Part shown: positions 1 through 15,700 of the stretch, in pieces
Position numbering within the stretch: the first letter of the stretch is position 1
Layout: each line of letters opens with the position of its first letter
Assembly (NCBI GenBank): GCA_947652115.1
Contig: OX393562.1
Coordinates: forward strand, 29,353,807 to 29,417,806
Reading direction: 5' to 3'
DNA: 64,000 bases
Origin: Blastomussa wellsi
Lineage: Eukaryota; Cnidaria; Anthozoa; Scleractinia; Plerogyridae
The notes under the pieces: model-generated
Seen by the model: the letters and a program-made list of their open reading frames with translations, nothing else
The model's database searches: none
Told to the model about the DNA's origin: nothing
Translations under genes and position numbers: made by a program

Positions 1-372
1 AATTCTGAAATACCCCCCTCCCTCCCCTCCCTTCCCCAGAGCTTGAACCCAAGAGTCATTCTGCTAATAAGTCCTCCTGAATTCAACCCTTTTGCTTATA
101 TAAAGTTTAATTACGGCTAATAAAAAGTAATGGCACCACCTTTTCGATTATGAGCCATCACTTCGGAGGCTGCACGCCTATAATTATGCCCAGAGACTTG
201 TTTTGTTCTTTCAACGACTATTGAACTTTTTGGGACGATTTTATTGACCCCCAACTCCAATCACTAAATCTAAAATGTCTTTAGAAATGGCCTCATTTAA
301 ATGTCGTTCGAAAAGGAATCAATATTGAGGTATATTTAGCAAAATGTTGTGTACTTAGTAGCACTGTGGCAA

Positions 373-742
373 TAGGGAGCTTAAGCAAACCACGACGGCA
401 ACGTCAACGAGAACGTCGCTAAACAAAAGATTTAATTAGCAGTACAATAGCTCTGCACGTGCGTTCTAATTCTTTGTACATTTCTCTGCCGTCCTCTGCA
501 AAACAACAACGTGAAATGACCAAATTCCGAGTACTTTGGAGAACGTGAACCTCGACGGCTAAATTTTCGTTTTTCTGTTTGAAAATAAACGCCGTCTTTA
601 TATTTTCTACAAGAACTATGTTTGAAAGCGATAGATGCACCGAATACATCAAGGTAATTGCGAGATTCATGCGTAAAATATAAATTCATTTTTAAGCAGG
701 CGTCGTCCTAGCCGTCGCCGTCGTCATTGCTTAAGCTCCCTA
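373..742. mobile_element. MITE with terminal inverted repeats in anoctamin gene
   Basis: The ends are perfect inverted copies of TAGGGAGCTTAAGCAA, followed by imperfect GACGGCGACG-type inverted sequence. The element is 370 bp and non-coding; the open frames inside it are incidental. TA at both ends is consistent with a TA target duplication. Confidence 0.8.
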
Positions 743-762
743 ATATTATTACTTAAACTTAC

Positions 763-3700
763 CATGAAAACGATAAAGCTGATGCTACACACAAATCTGG
801 GCACTTTCTTGCCAAGAGCGATAAATGGCTCCTCCACTTTGGTGATGGGATTCAAGCGAGTTTCTAATGCCACTGCCTCGTATTCAGGACGAGGTTGCTC
901 CTAACAGTTACAACAGAAGTAGACTGGTGAAGAAGGCATTTAATTCTCAATATTGGGCAGTCATGTATATAATTAGCAGTAGCCATTACATATTAACGTA
1001 AAACTCTAGCATGCGTCTTTTGTGACCTTTTTGACGTGTTCAAGCTTGCTTTGGATGGATTACTCAAATTTGTGGCAAAAGAACTCCTCTTCTGAAAATT
1101 TCTGGTCACATGATTAACATTAAACCCTAATATCCATCCTTTGCACTCTTTTTGAGGTCTGTTTCAACCTTGCTTTGAATGATTTGTAGCAAAATGTCTC
1201 CCCTTCTGAAAAATGTGTCACATAATTAATAATTAATGAAAATTAATGAAAATGTTCCTATATTTATAAGGGTTTTTTTAGAACTTATTATCTCCATATT
1301 AAGCCATGTGTTGTCATATAGTTTCTGTAGACTGACCAATGTTTGTGAAAATGTATATACAATCTGAACCAAAATGCTATTGTGTGACAAAATCAAACAT
1401 ACCTCCTCATCCTCATACCCCAGCAGATCCCATTCATAAGCAATCTCTGCCTGCCGTCTTTTCCAAAATTCAAGAAACATGGTGGCTAAATGTTGAAAGC
1501 ACAAATCACTAATGGGTACAATTACAACTCACATACTGCTAAGCTCCAAAACTGGAAAAGCCAATTGTCTTGCTTAGCTGACAACCTACAATTGACCTAG
1601 TGTTGTTATCAGGGCAGCCCCTTGTGGTAAAACACTTTTTGGCTCATTTGATCATGCCATATGGGGATATCCCTAATCAGCAGTTAAAAAGTTATTTTTA
1701 CATGAATAATCACTACTTAGTACAATGCACGGGGACTAATTAAAAGAACGTACCCCAAATTGACATGAAAATGGCAAAAACCACAGTGAACTCATTGTCA
1801 AAGACATAAGCCACCTGAAAAGAAAGAAATAAGAACACATCCATTTACCTACTGTGTGTGAATCAGTTTATCAGAGTCCTAACCAACTGGTCAACTGATT
1901 TCTGACTCAAAACATGCAGATCTGCACAGATGATTTTCTTTTATGCCAACTTTGTTTGTAAAACAATAATTTTTTATTTAAAAAGTGCCAGAAATTTCAG
2001 TTGAGATAGATATTCAGATTGCATTCTTCACAAATGGAAATTCCCCACAAATTTTTCAGAATTGTTTGGTACAGCAAATGATGAACATCCATTTTCTCTG
2101 GCTTCGCTCATGCCAAAGATGGACCACTACAGCACTCTAAAACATACTGAACACAACTTGCCACACACCTTGGAGTAGACACAAGTATCATAGAGAGGCC
2201 AGTATGGGCAACCTTTATCACAGCGAGGACACATAGGAAAATTCTTTGACTTGTCACAAATGTCTCTCCTGAAAGAAAAAGAAAGATTTCCTTTAATTCA
2301 AACTACAGTAACAAATTCTTGAGATCCTGATTTGTTACAATAAAAATCTGAGGGGCCCTCCTTTAGACCCCACTTCCACCTTTGAATCAAAAGTTCAATT
2401 TCTAGATGGGGTAGAAAGTGTTATCAAATCTTACCAATACCGCTACAATCTGAGTAGCACAGTTTTTAGTGAGAACCAAAGTCAAAATGATAAGGTCCAT
2501 CACAATTAACCAAGGCTGATTTTCATATTCCACCAACAAGCATGCCTGGAATTTCGCTGCAAGCCCAATCGGGCTATGGGAACATTCATCACAAACTGTC
2601 CCAAACTTCAGATCAATTCTAGTGGTCTTCTACTAAAAGTATTGCACAGGAACATCATTATCTGAAACAACTTCTTAAAGTTTCTTAAAATTCAATTGAT
2701 CTTTCCATAATTTATGCACGTCTACTTGTGTATGTTGGTGAAATATCACAGATGCAGTAGGGGTGTGACTGGGAGAAATCACTGTTTTGATATGTTATGT
2801 CAATGTTATGCCAACCAGTTGCAAGTATCTCAGTATCCTTCAGACGTTGGACTAAAAGCCTGCAACTGATGTCAAGAGTGGCAGGAGTCAAATTACAACA
2901 TCATTCACAACTGCTTTTAAATTGTCCTGCACACGATTGGCAAAGAAATCAGCACATTAATTACTAATAATTAACTGTTTTATGGTTTGAATGTACTCAT
3001 CAATGGATTCTAGAAACTCAGGTTTACTTACAGCACTATGCACATAAAATGCATGCGCACAATTGGTCATCAACATAACTAATTTCATTATTTGCTATAG
3101 TTTGTATCTAACACTCCTTTACAAATAAACCTTAACATTCTTAACCTTGATATTCCGAACCATTAAAGCATGTGTTCCTTTTAATCACGTCAAAAAATGA
3201 TTTGTCAATTGATTACTTACACAGGAATGTAAGAGCCCAACTTGGCCAGACCATAAATCACACAAATCAGACCCATGATAGCTGCTGGAAGCAACATTGC
3301 AGTGTAGAAACCTGCCATAAATTGTGCACAATATGATTATACCCTGGTATAGCACTGGATTAAATTTCAATTTCAAAAAATCATTCTTGGAGACGAAGAA
3401 ACCCAGTAATTTAGTTTATAGAAACCTTGTAGCACTTAAGAGTGAGAAGCCGCTAACTTCTCAAGCGAAATGGTGTAACGATTGTAAACTAGAAAAAGAT
3501 GAAATCGATTGGAAAAAAAATTTTCACCTGGCAAGAACGTACACAAAAAGTACCAAGATTATTATTTTCCAATTTAAACTTCTTCATCGACGTCTTGCAA
3601 CAAATTCCTTTCTATTTAAAATTTCAGCTAGAGATAATGATCGTTGCAGTTTCTGCGGAGGAGAAACTGAAACTTTGCTTCACATTTTCTGGGATTGCAC

Positions 3701-6700
3701 ATTGACCTCTCTTTTTTGGAAAAGTATTTTTAATTGGCTATGTGCTTGCTCACTAATTCAGAATGAAAACCTTGACATGATCACTGCCTTGGGCCTTAGC
3801 CCTGATACCTCAGATGCTAAGCACCAAATTAATTTTTGCTGTTTGATGAGCAGATATCACATTTGGCTTAGCAAAATGAAAAACGAAATTCCCAACTTTC
3901 CACAATTTCTACGTTTCGTAAAGAAAACCTATGAAATTGAGAAAAATGGTCTCAACGACCCTCCTGAAAAATGGAAACCTCTCCTTGATCACCTTTAATT
4001 TAGGATATAGGACAACATAAACGACCTTCTAAATACGGTTAAGGTGAGTGCCTTTTTGCTACTCATTTTGCAAATCTAATCTATTAAAAAGTCGGAGACC
4101 TATTCAAGCTAGATCAAATAACTTAGTACACTTAATGTTTTTTCTTTTCGCACTTCTTTATTTATTTCTTATTTCATGCTTGCTTTTTTTTATATACATT
4201 TTCAAAGACCAGTAATATATTGTTCTTTATTTGCTTTGTTGTCAGTTTCGCCTCTTTTTTTCCTTATATCTGTGAAAAAGTGAAATAGTATTGTAGAGTA
4301 AGTGATTTTGTAACTGGTGTTAACAGTAATGTATGTTCTTTGTAAGTAAAAATAAAATTAAATTTCACTGTCTTTTCTATTTGAAGAACAATGCTCTGCG
4401 ATAATGGCCACGACTTATATGCACTTGCATTAATTTCTGATGACTTGTGTTCACTTTGGTCAAGATCCAATTTGTACCCAAGTCAGTGCAAGTTTTTCTC
4501 ACCATGACAAACCAATGGAAGTCAAGGCAAGTTGATGCAAGTTGTTCACATATCACTGAACTGGCACTGAAATGGTTTACTTGCGAAAATCTTGCGAGTC
4601 TGTTTGGCTACACAAGGCATGTCTCAAGGCATGTTACACCGCCATTTAGCAAGTTGTTATGTAAAGTTAAAGAGCGTGGTGTTGTAAACAAGCAAATGGG
4701 CCTATAACCTCGGAGAGTGGGTTATAAGTTGGTGGGAAGAGGTCTATAAACAGGATTTTAGTATCAATATTGCTAAAACTGGCACCAAGAGCCACAAGTA
4801 ACTTGGCATTGATTATCATTTTATACCTTCACGGACAATCATCTCAGTCTGTGAATAATAATTTACTTCCTTTCTCTAAACAATTCACTAATAATGGCAG
4901 ACTTTGCTAATGAAAGAACAAACTAAAAAATAATGTTGAAGAAAAGTCTTCACACAAAATACTGAGTTCAAGGGTACAAGAGAATCCTTGTGAGGGTGGG
5001 TACAAAGTTTTGCCTCAAACTGTTATAGATAGTGTGAGGCAAAGCAGGAAAGGAGGCATTATTAGGTATATAAACAATACAGTGTACCCACACAATGCAG
5101 TTGCATGCGTTACACTGTATTTACTTACCCAACCAAGCAAAATAGATTCCAATCTTTTCTCCAAAGTAATCTCTGTAACAAATTTAGAACAAAAACCATT
5201 GACTACTCATTTTAATTAATAACTCAACATTAACATTACACATAATTATTAGATGTTTACACAAACACACAAATAGCATCACCTGATGTGATCCAATGGC
5301 TGCATCTTGTACCATCGATGTACCCATGTGTGAAACAACAGCTAAATAAACACCAACAAAGATGACTTTAGCCGGGACATTAACCAAAGTTGGCCTCACT
5401 CACAGTAGAAATACATAATAACTACCACTACAACAATGACTAAAAACACAGAAAATACACTCACTAAGGTAATACTCAACTTCCAGGAAACATAACTTTT
5501 AGAAAATAATGACTATACAGATACTGTACACGCACGAGTGTGATTTGTCACCGATGATAATTATTGAAAAGTAATCAAAGCATATACTCATGAAATTAGG
5601 AAATAATTTCACTTGCGTTTTGTAAAAATTCTAATAATTTACTAATAATTCTAATAATTTACCAACTGTGTATTAAGAATTGTTCTTTAATTTCTTCAAA
5701 TTTAAGAAAAATGCAGATGACGTTTCTACGCAAAGTATAGTGAAGTAGCTAACATTTGTCGTTGGTGGTCGATGCTTATTGAAAGCACTGCTCATATCTT
5801 CATCCTTCATCACTATCCTCATCTTCATTCCTCATCGTGCATCTCCATCGTCACTTCATCCTCAACAACTACTTTTGAAATCCATCTCAAAAAAATATTA
5901 ATGAAATTACCTGTCTTGCATTTTCAGGTCTTGGGGGGTCATTTGACTGATCAAGTTCATAGGGACCCTACAGAAACATTGAAATAATGCAAGATTGTTA
6001 TTAACAGTGACTGTTCAAATGTATATGTAACTTAAAAGACAAAAAATGTGGCCATCACCAATAAAATATCACTATTGGTACATTTCACCAGTACACTGAA
6101 GGAGCAACACATTGAGAAGTCTAACCTATATGTTGTACAGTGTTCTTTTGTTGTGTTTGATCTTGTGCAAACTAACGTCCTTCAAACAGACGTGTAAACT
6201 AAGTTGATTTCAGGAAACTGTTATGCAACCTGACAAACTTGTTAGAGTAACCTGCAATAGCCTAGACCAGCAGTGATTTACAATCTGGCTTGTCCAACGC
6301 TTATAATTGGAACCACATGCACTTACAGAACGTGAATTTCGACCTGTATACTTTTGTTCAGCTTTGACAGGTCTAAATGCCTAATAGAAAACAAGGTTTA
6401 ATGCGACTTTTAACTCAATTCAAGAAGTAAAAAATTTAAGCATTTATTATTAATAATTATAATTTAATAATGCCTTCCCTCTCTGCAGCATACATGTATG
6501 AATGGACTATGAACCTCTCCCGTTAGAATTATTAACACTTTTACCTGAGAACATATACATGTAGACGGGTACCTTGGTAAAGGTGAAGAATGGTTAAAAA
6601 AATCACTGAGCCAAAAGATCAAGTGAGAGCTACTGTTCCCAGCAAAGAACTAAAACTAATAATCATGATAAGCAATAGAGACCATGTCTGTATATATGTA

Positions 6701-9700
6701 GCCTCATTCAAACACGTGGGGATTGGGAGAATTTGAGACAGTTATGCAAACCTGATACATACATGTAGTTGAGGGTTTGTATAACTTTCACGAATTCTCC
6801 TTAACCCCCTCAGTGTTTAGATAAGGCTATATAAACACAGAAAATGTCCTCTATTGCTTTAAATTCTAAAATACTTCTAAATAATATGTGCAAACTAAAA
6901 CATCACAATGGTGTTTACATACTCTCATCTAAACACAACCATTGACCAATAAAAGTGCACACATTATCTCAGTTACAGTACCGCTCAAAAGTAAGTTGAC
7001 AGTCTCGACTCGATCCTTGAAACTCGATCCTCAAAACTTGATCCTCGATTCTCGAATTTTTCGAGGATCGAGGATCAAGTTTCGAGAATCAAGAAATAAG
7101 GCTTTCTCGAATAGGCAAACTCGAAAAGACTTTCGAGGTAAAAATATCGGCTCACACATCAAAGTAAAAGTGTTTCGCGTCAACCATTATCGCATGTAAA
7201 CATTCGACCGAACGATATCTTCACGCACTGCTCATCATTTTCAAATTAAATTAATATGATAACACATACTGGTATGTTACAATGATAATTTAACTTACCT
7301 CATGTAAAGGATAAGCAGCAGAGTAACTTCCATTGTTTATTAAGCGCCCAATACCTTAACGATTAAAACAATATAATTAATTACAGAACTCACAGTTTTA
7401 AATAAAAGTTCATATTGTAGACTTCCAAACAAGTGTTCTGGTTGAGATAAGCCAAATTATTTTATAATCCATGACTGAGACACCATGAGTCCTGTTTATA
7501 ATCCTCAAAACTAATAATAGTATCTTTTATTATATATATAGCGACAATTTTAGGTAATAAACCTTGCAGATAGAATTCTATATCTGCTATATTTTCACAT
7601 GTGAGAAAAGCGATACGTCCAATCAGCTTCGCGTATAGCTTTCTTCACATGTGAAAAATATAACCAATCAGCATCAAGAGTAGAACGACCTAACCAATCA
7701 GAGCGCGGGAATTCAAATGGTTTCCAACGAGGTTGTGAAAACAACACGCTGCAAGTTTGCAAGCTCTCGAAGACAGTTTATGTTTTGGCGACAAATTTTG
7801 TACTTTTGAGAACTTTATGGAAAGGAAAGCCATCAGAAACACGCCAAGAAAAACCTTGAGAACACAGTTATGATATGGAAATGCTAAAATCATTCTCCAG
7901 GCGGAGCGAAGACAAACTAAATGTCGATAAGGGAAAGCCAAGAAATGAAAGACTTTCATTGTAGCTTTGATACAACGCAGCCGTGGACGTTCTAAGAAAA
8001 TTCAAGCACTCTTGGGAACACCAGGGTAAAGTAAATATTTCACTTTTGAATATGGATTTCGTAATTATTGTTTAATGAACCGTCTCCTTGTGTTATCACA
8101 ACTTTTGTTCAAAAATTCGCCAGTTGATTTGCACGCAGTAGTTGATTCACTTATGGCGACGTTTCTCGATGCGATAGCAAAAGCTTTTCTTTTAAAAAGT
8201 GTGAACACAGCGTGTTTTATACCGCTATTTAAATAAAGTTCTTGTTTACGATAGCTTGTCGTCGCCGTAATTTTTCTTTTCTATTTAAAAGAGATCTCGC
8301 TTGGAAAGCCATCAGAATGCATTTGCAGCTTTGTTTTCCTCGTAGCGCTGCGTTTAACTCTATAATTATAGACTAGAAAAATCGCTTTAAGTTTACAATG
8401 GTTGAGTACTCGTTATATATAATAAACAAATTACAGCATAGAAAGTGCTTTGTACGGATTATTATTCACTCGTCGCAAAACTTTGGAAAACTCACTCGTT
8501 CGCTGCGCTCACTCGTTCGTTTTCCAAAGTTTTGCAACTCGTGAATAAAAATCCGTACGTCGCACTTTCTATGAAGTAATCTATATTTATGGAGTGTTCA
8601 AACTTTCCTGAGTTACACTGGCAGTTAAGTGTATCAAAGCATATTGATGAATTCAAAGTGGTTTTAAAAGTCACACATTTGGCTCAAACTGAGTACAATG
8701 TGCTAATCATGTCTCTCACACTACAAGTTAAAAGATAACTAAATGTGCATACCAATCTGACTCCTTTTTTCACCATATTGAGTTCTCATCAAAATTCTAT
8801 GAACCTGCAAAATTTTAATTAACAACTTTGACGCTTAGATAGGTACGCAATAAATTGACAATCATGTGGCAGTAAATGGGACTAAGGTTGTTGGGTGCAC
8901 CCTGGCAAAATGTACGGGTGGCAGCAACACACCCTGTAAATAGGAACATGATAATATGGGTGGCAGCAACACACCCCGTAAGTGATGGATGAGCCAACAA
9001 GTGTGGCGCGTGCCACACCTGGAAATAAGGGATGAGCCAACGAGTGTGGCGCATGGCACACCCGGATATTAAGCCTGAGGTGGGGAATGAGAACTTGATA
9101 TCGTTTATCCATTACACAGAGATAACAACAGTGTTTGTTTAGGTTGCTTGCACGCAACTAATTAATATTTAGTTATTTATTAGAGAGAGGTAGAGAGAGC
9201 GAGCTAGTTTGGAGATAGAATCTGTACATATCTTACATGTAAATTATTCGTATATTAATATTATGGTTATTTATTATTTTATTTAAATTATTTTGTTGTG
9301 TCCTTACTTAGTGGTTTTATTACTGCTATTTTTTACAATTGACACATGAATAAAGTTATTATTATTATTATTATTAACTGGGATGAAGCATATAAGGCAA
9401 AAAAAGCACGATTATTCTTGTAAAATGAAATTGTTATAGTTGTTGAACAGACAAGTAATGATTATCTCGCGCTTAGCAATGAGCAATGACTGCTTACGTA
9501 AATGGCTTTCGTGAGTTAACCACGAGTGATGACAGCTGCTAAACATAGTCAAACATGAGTTGCAGTATAGCGTGGCTAAAGGAATGATACAGATGTGTTA
9601 TATCAATATGCATCGCTTTAAGTTGTTAACTCTATTTTACAAGTAAAATAAACAATTAATACTGAATTGCAACTCCATCAAATTTTAATAAAAACAGACA

Positions 9701-12700
9701 CACTCCGACAAAAATTACAACATGAAACTTACAATTCTACTTCGTTGTGCACTTGTGAAGAAATCGTCCCTGTTGTCTGGAATTAAAAACCTTTCAAAAT
9801 ATAAAATGTATTAAATAAATTAATCTATTCACTTAAAATGCTTTGTTCCTTTGACAACTATTTAAAATGTTTGTGTCATGACAAAGTGAACAAACTGCTC
9901 TGTAGCAACACAATTAAACAGTTATTTTAGATGGTATTGCTTCTTAGAATTCCAGATACACCTTATTCATAAATGGCGGATGCACATGGAAAACCTAGTA
10001 TCTAGACATGAAAATGAGGCGTTTTAGGATCAACAACTTTCGTTTTACAACCAAAAGCTAAATGAAAAAAATGTAATACTATGAGCCTCTGAAGTCTTAT
10101 GGAAACTTACTTGTCAAGTTTGTCTCTTCTAAAAGCACAGGTGAAATAGTTTGGCTGTTCTGGAAGATCCTCAATTCTGAGCTCAAATGGATTACGAACT
10201 CCAATGGTGTCAAAACATTTCTCAGTCCAATCCCTTGTGTCCAAGTCATTTTCCTAGTATGTACACAGGATTGCAGGTTATTGATTGTGCAGAATATTCT
10301 TACAATTTGCAGTCATAGAGGTGCAGAATGTGCGCATGACCTACATTACCACTTGATATATTATACCAATTTTGAAACATTAAGACTCATCTTGGCCAGA
10401 AACCTTGCCTGTAGATCAACATTTTCATTAACTTTTACTCGGTCGATCGACCCAATTTAATGATCTTTCTGCAGCAACTCATTTTTATGGCCACCATTTT
10501 GTTATGCTTAATTTTACTAGTTCAAAGGACACATACCTTGATTGGCATCTTCATGAGCATCTCCTCTGCACCTCGAGTGAGAACTTTCCAAGGTGCATGG
10601 ACCTTGATGTAAGCTGTTTTCCCATTACTTGAAGTCTGTTACAGATTAAATTTTACAAACACATTCATTGAATTATTAGAGAAGCTGATTAGGGTTTTTC
10701 TAAAGAAGGCCTGCAGCCCATGGCCTTGTGCATGCAACCCACAGCCTATGACCCACAACCACTTCTTCCGCATAGCCCACCTAAAAGCCACAAAGGCTTG
10801 AAATAACAGTCGGTCAAAGGACAATGTCCAGTGACAATTGGGTATTGACTGGACAAATTATTTGTTTGCTAAACATGTTGTCAGGTCAACCATCATAAGC
10901 TATGTGATAACATAATTCACGTTGCCACAAAAATATATGTCAAGTACACAGAGTTGTGATACTTGCTGGCAAATTCTCAGACAGCCTACATGCATTAACC
11001 TCCTGCAGTACCACTCAAAAGTATTATAGTCTTGACTCAATCCTCAAAACTAGAGTTACTCGAACTTCAAGACACATGAATTGAATCTCAAGTTTCAAGA
11101 AAAAAAGTGTTTCTTAAACAAAATTATTATGCAAACTCGAAAAGGATTTTGATAAAATGATTTATTCCTTGAAGAAAGAATAGCGATTCACATGCAATGT
11201 ACAGGGAAAAAGTCTCTAACATTAATCAAGACTACCGTATCTTCAGGGAGGCGCAGTGGCCTAATGGGAGGGTTCGAGCCTCTAGCTGGGGCACTGCATT
11301 GTGTTCTTGGGCAAGACACTTTACTCTCACAGTGCCTCTCTTCACCCAGGTGTATAAATGGGTACCGGCGAATTTACTGCTGGGGGGTAACCCTACAATG
11401 GACTAGCATCCCATCCAGGGAGGAGTAGAAAATAGCACTCTCAGTTGCTCAATGCTGCAGAAACCAGAACAAGCCCCGGCCTGATGGACCACTCGGGAGG
11501 TGTGGTAACAATGGTTAGCGCACTGGGCTCGGGTCGGACATTCCGGGTTCGAGCCCTGGCCGGGGAACTCCGTTGTGTTCTTGGGCAAGTCACTTTACTC
11601 TTATAGTGCCTCTCTACACCCAGGTGAAAAATGGGTACCGCAAAATACTGCTGTGATGGACTAGCATCCCATCCAGGGGGTGAAGAAATACTCCCAGCCA
11701 CTTAATGCTACTGAAACCAGGATTAGCTCTGGCAGTATGGGCCACTAGACTTGAGGCTTGAACCCTGATGGACCACTAGGCTAATACTAACAAATTTATC
11801 AGTGAAAATTACAATCAATGAAGGTTACCTACATCTTTTACGAGACTATAACATAATAATCGCACATTATTAATAACAGCTAAGTTCATATTAGTTGTGC
11901 ACAGTCTACAGTATTAGGAAATGCATTTACCTCGATGCCTTCAGCTTCCAATTCTAGATTTTCTCTTTCCAGATTGGCCTCAAAACATGCTCTCTTTTCC
12001 TCTCGCTTTTGTTGCCATTCTCTTTCTTTAGTTGTATCAATTTCATATGCCAGAATATAATCTAGTGAAGAAAATATAATTGATCAAGTAGCCTATTGAC
12101 AATATTGCAAAAGTCAAAGGTATCATCAAACAGAAAGGGGTGTGTTACTGTGACACGCCCCAAGGAAGAGTCAATGGGCAACACATTTTTTGATGCATGT
12201 ATACAGTCAAATATTGTGATTTTGTCACTGCTTCATGTTCCGGCTACATATCCCTGCTACACGTCCCTCCAGTTGGTGTGGACATCCCATGCCCCTGCAT
12301 GATATCCCCAGGGGGGTACTTGCAGTATACATGACAGGGGTCCCATGTATTTTTATGGGTTGAAAATTTACATGCTTGGTATTTTTTTGGGTCAAGAGAT
12401 CTGTCACCTATTTGTTTAGGTCTTGAAAAATTCTGCGTATTTTTTTGGGTCATATGTCCGTCATTTCGCACCATTTATAATGCGAATACATCCCCCTGGG
12501 GATACCCCCTTGTGTGTAGGCAACTTAACCTTTTGGATTAATATTATTAAATAATCAATAATCAGCTAAAGAAATATGTACCTGAAAGCAACAAAATAAC
12601 ACTTTTCTTACTGGAAATTCTTATACTGTATCAGGGGTTACATTACATTATTGTGCCGGAGGTCAGTAGGGTTTTTCAGCTGGACATTTTTAGTTTTCCT

Positions 12701-15700
12701 TATAACAGAAAGTAAGTAGAGAAGACGAAAACAGCCAGGAAAAGTCATGACTAAGTCTCGCTCAATTTGGTCGGTGCCCAGCCCTTAATGAACCCGCTGC
12801 TACATTTTATGAAACGTAACAACTAAGATCCACTAGAAAGGCAGTACACTGTAATAATTATTATCAATTATACTTACCAATTCGTCTCTTCCCATCTTTA
12901 AAGAAGAGTGTATCAGAACAGTTCGTTTTCTTAAAATAAGGAAAAAGAAGTCTTTATTACACAGTGGATCCAGCAGCCTGTAAACATAGGTTGTTACCAT
13001 CACCACACACCTAAAGCCTGACTTGGTGCTGGCACTAGCTAGGTGATTAAGTGTACAATAAACATGTATCCACTGAAATAATCCAGCTAAAAGTACTCAT
13101 ACAAGGGAATTCATAAAAATATAATTTGAAATTCAGGAAAAAAGTCACAAAATTCTGTATTCCAATTGATTCTTGAAGCACAAAGAACTGATCTGGTTTA
13201 CCAAAAGTACTTTAAACTGGATGGAAAAATTAGCGGACCTGCATAAAAGTTTCAAAAGTTAGAAATTAGCAGTTGATGCGCATACTAAATCAAAACCTTC
13301 AACAATAAATTCTGCCAACTATTTAATATTTGAAAGGGGTATTAATTTTTAAGTCTAAACAATACATGTATATTTTCTTTTTTTTCTTCAGTCTTACAGC
13401 TCTTGGCAATATAAATGTCTTGGTTTTTCCCATCTGGTCTTCATAATGCATTTCAGTTACTGCATTTGATGTGTATATTTTTCTAGTTTTAAAGTTAAGC
13501 TAAATTTAGGCTCATAAATGCGATGTAAACTGCACTTGGCAGTGTAGGTTACTAAACATTGTGACTATATATCATTATAATGATATGTATTATCTACAAA
13601 AAAGGTTTTAGTTTTGACTTCTGTAATGCAGACACAAAAAGGAACTTCAATTATTGAGGAACACCTTGCAGATCTATGCAAATTTCAAAATACTCAAAGC
13701 AACCAATAACAGACCTTAAAAATGTGTAAACAAGAAATTGAAAAAAATTAGATATGTTAATCATTTGGTGTTTAAACAGTGCACGCACAAGACCCAGTTT
13801 AAACACCATTTACAATTCTGTAGTAATCTATGCTAATTAAGATAATGTGCAAGTTGATACAACATAGATAATTCATGCAGCCATAAATTATCAGCAGGAA
13901 AGTACACAATTCACATACATGATTTATTGATGGTAAGAACATCACTATATATAGCATGTATTATTGTGGGGGTAAAATGAAATAGTAGCAAGCACATGAA
14001 CAGTATAGTATGAGCTAGCCAAAAAGCAAGTCAATAAACTTAAACATTGCTTGCTTGATCATGATAGACCAAAGTTAAAGTACATGTCAAGTCTTAAACT
14101 TTCCTGCAGGAAGCAAAATCATTTGCCCCCTAGAACCACTGAACAGGACCTTAATTTGTTGTACCCTGGTGTGCTTTTATTATAAGCAAAGCCATCTGTC
14201 TATACTTGACACAAAGAAAAGACACAGAGTCATGCTTAGTAACAAATGATAGGTGCCCATAGTCTGACCAATTACATACAGTGGAAGGTATGTATCATTT
14301 TATACCAGGACAAGTCACCATGAATAAAGTCAACTTTGGCAATGTATGAATTGTTTTCACATCAAAAGAAACCTTGAAATAGTAGACTACCAAGGTAGAA
14401 AACACAAAAGTATGCACCAATAAACTAAGAAGAAAAAAAAAAAAAAAAAACTGTATGACAGAAAATCTACCAACAAAATTATACATCTTCAATATGATCA
14501 GCTTTCAAGCAATAATATATTTATGAATAAATATGCACGACTGTCTAATATTGTTGAACAACAGTTGTTCGTTTATGCTGACCAGCTGCTGCAATTGTGT
14601 ATTATTCAAATGTAGATCTTATAAAATTGCAATCAATGACAGGGAAACAGGATAAATATAGCGTAAAAAACTGTGAGCGGAAAAAAGCTAAAAGACTTAG
14701 GTGCTCAAAGGGCAGTGCAGAATGCAATGGTGTTGATCATTACAATGTAATTTGACATCTGCATAGTTCTTAATACAAATAAATTATTGCCTCTTATCAC
14801 ATTTTGTTCGGCAGATGCAATTTTCTATTGTCAATGTTTTCAATGCAAATTTTTTTTATTAAACATGACTTCAAAGAACTTTTCATTGTTTCCAGACCTG
14901 TTTTTTTCTTCCTCGATCCTGCACTCAGATCCTTGTTTGCTATGTATTCAGGACTTCACTGCAAGTTGCAATAACATGTTTTTCCAACAGTGAAGGAATA
15001 CTACATACAACCCAGCATGTGTTGAGTGCACTACAGAATCCATAATTTCTAGACAGAGAGATTTCTATAGTTTTTGCCTGAGACACTATTCTGTGTCTAC
15101 GAAATGAACCCAAGCCATTTACCAAAGGGTGGAAACAGTAAGATTGACTTCAGAGAGCAACAGAAAATAATTAAGCCCCCTCAGAATATAATCCAGCTTA
15201 TCCTTTGTGTATCATCAATGTTACCAAAGTTTTTGGAAATTTGGAAAATCTCTCCCATGCACATTCTTCTACTCCTGGTTTTAGGTCAAGCGCTGAATAT
15301 CACCACAATATATATAAGCAAGCTATCATTGTACCTGTACATGCACATTTTTGAATTTTTTTAGAACATTTGTGTTCAAATTACCCCTTCGATGGGCCAA
15401 AAAGTCGTTAAAAGGCACCCAGCCTATGCTTATATATATATGCTTATATTGAAACGGGCCCGGGTTATTTTGAATACAACATGCACTTTTACGGAAAACA
15501 TAAATTAACTTGTTGTCTCAAGTTGTCAAAGATCGTGTAGACTTGTATTCTCTACGATCAATACCAGAGATAAAGCTTCTCAAGAAAATGTTCAAAAAAA
15601 ACCTTCAATTAGACTTCTGTGATGACGGACTGGCAGTCAATGCAATCAAAACAACAAAAGACCAAAAACTTTGAATGTCGGCCTAATCCTATACGCTAAA

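Noticed and set aside
419..689. Two overlapping minus ORFs of 83-85 codons
   Set aside because: Both lie wholly inside the inverted-repeat element 373-742, which is non-coding.
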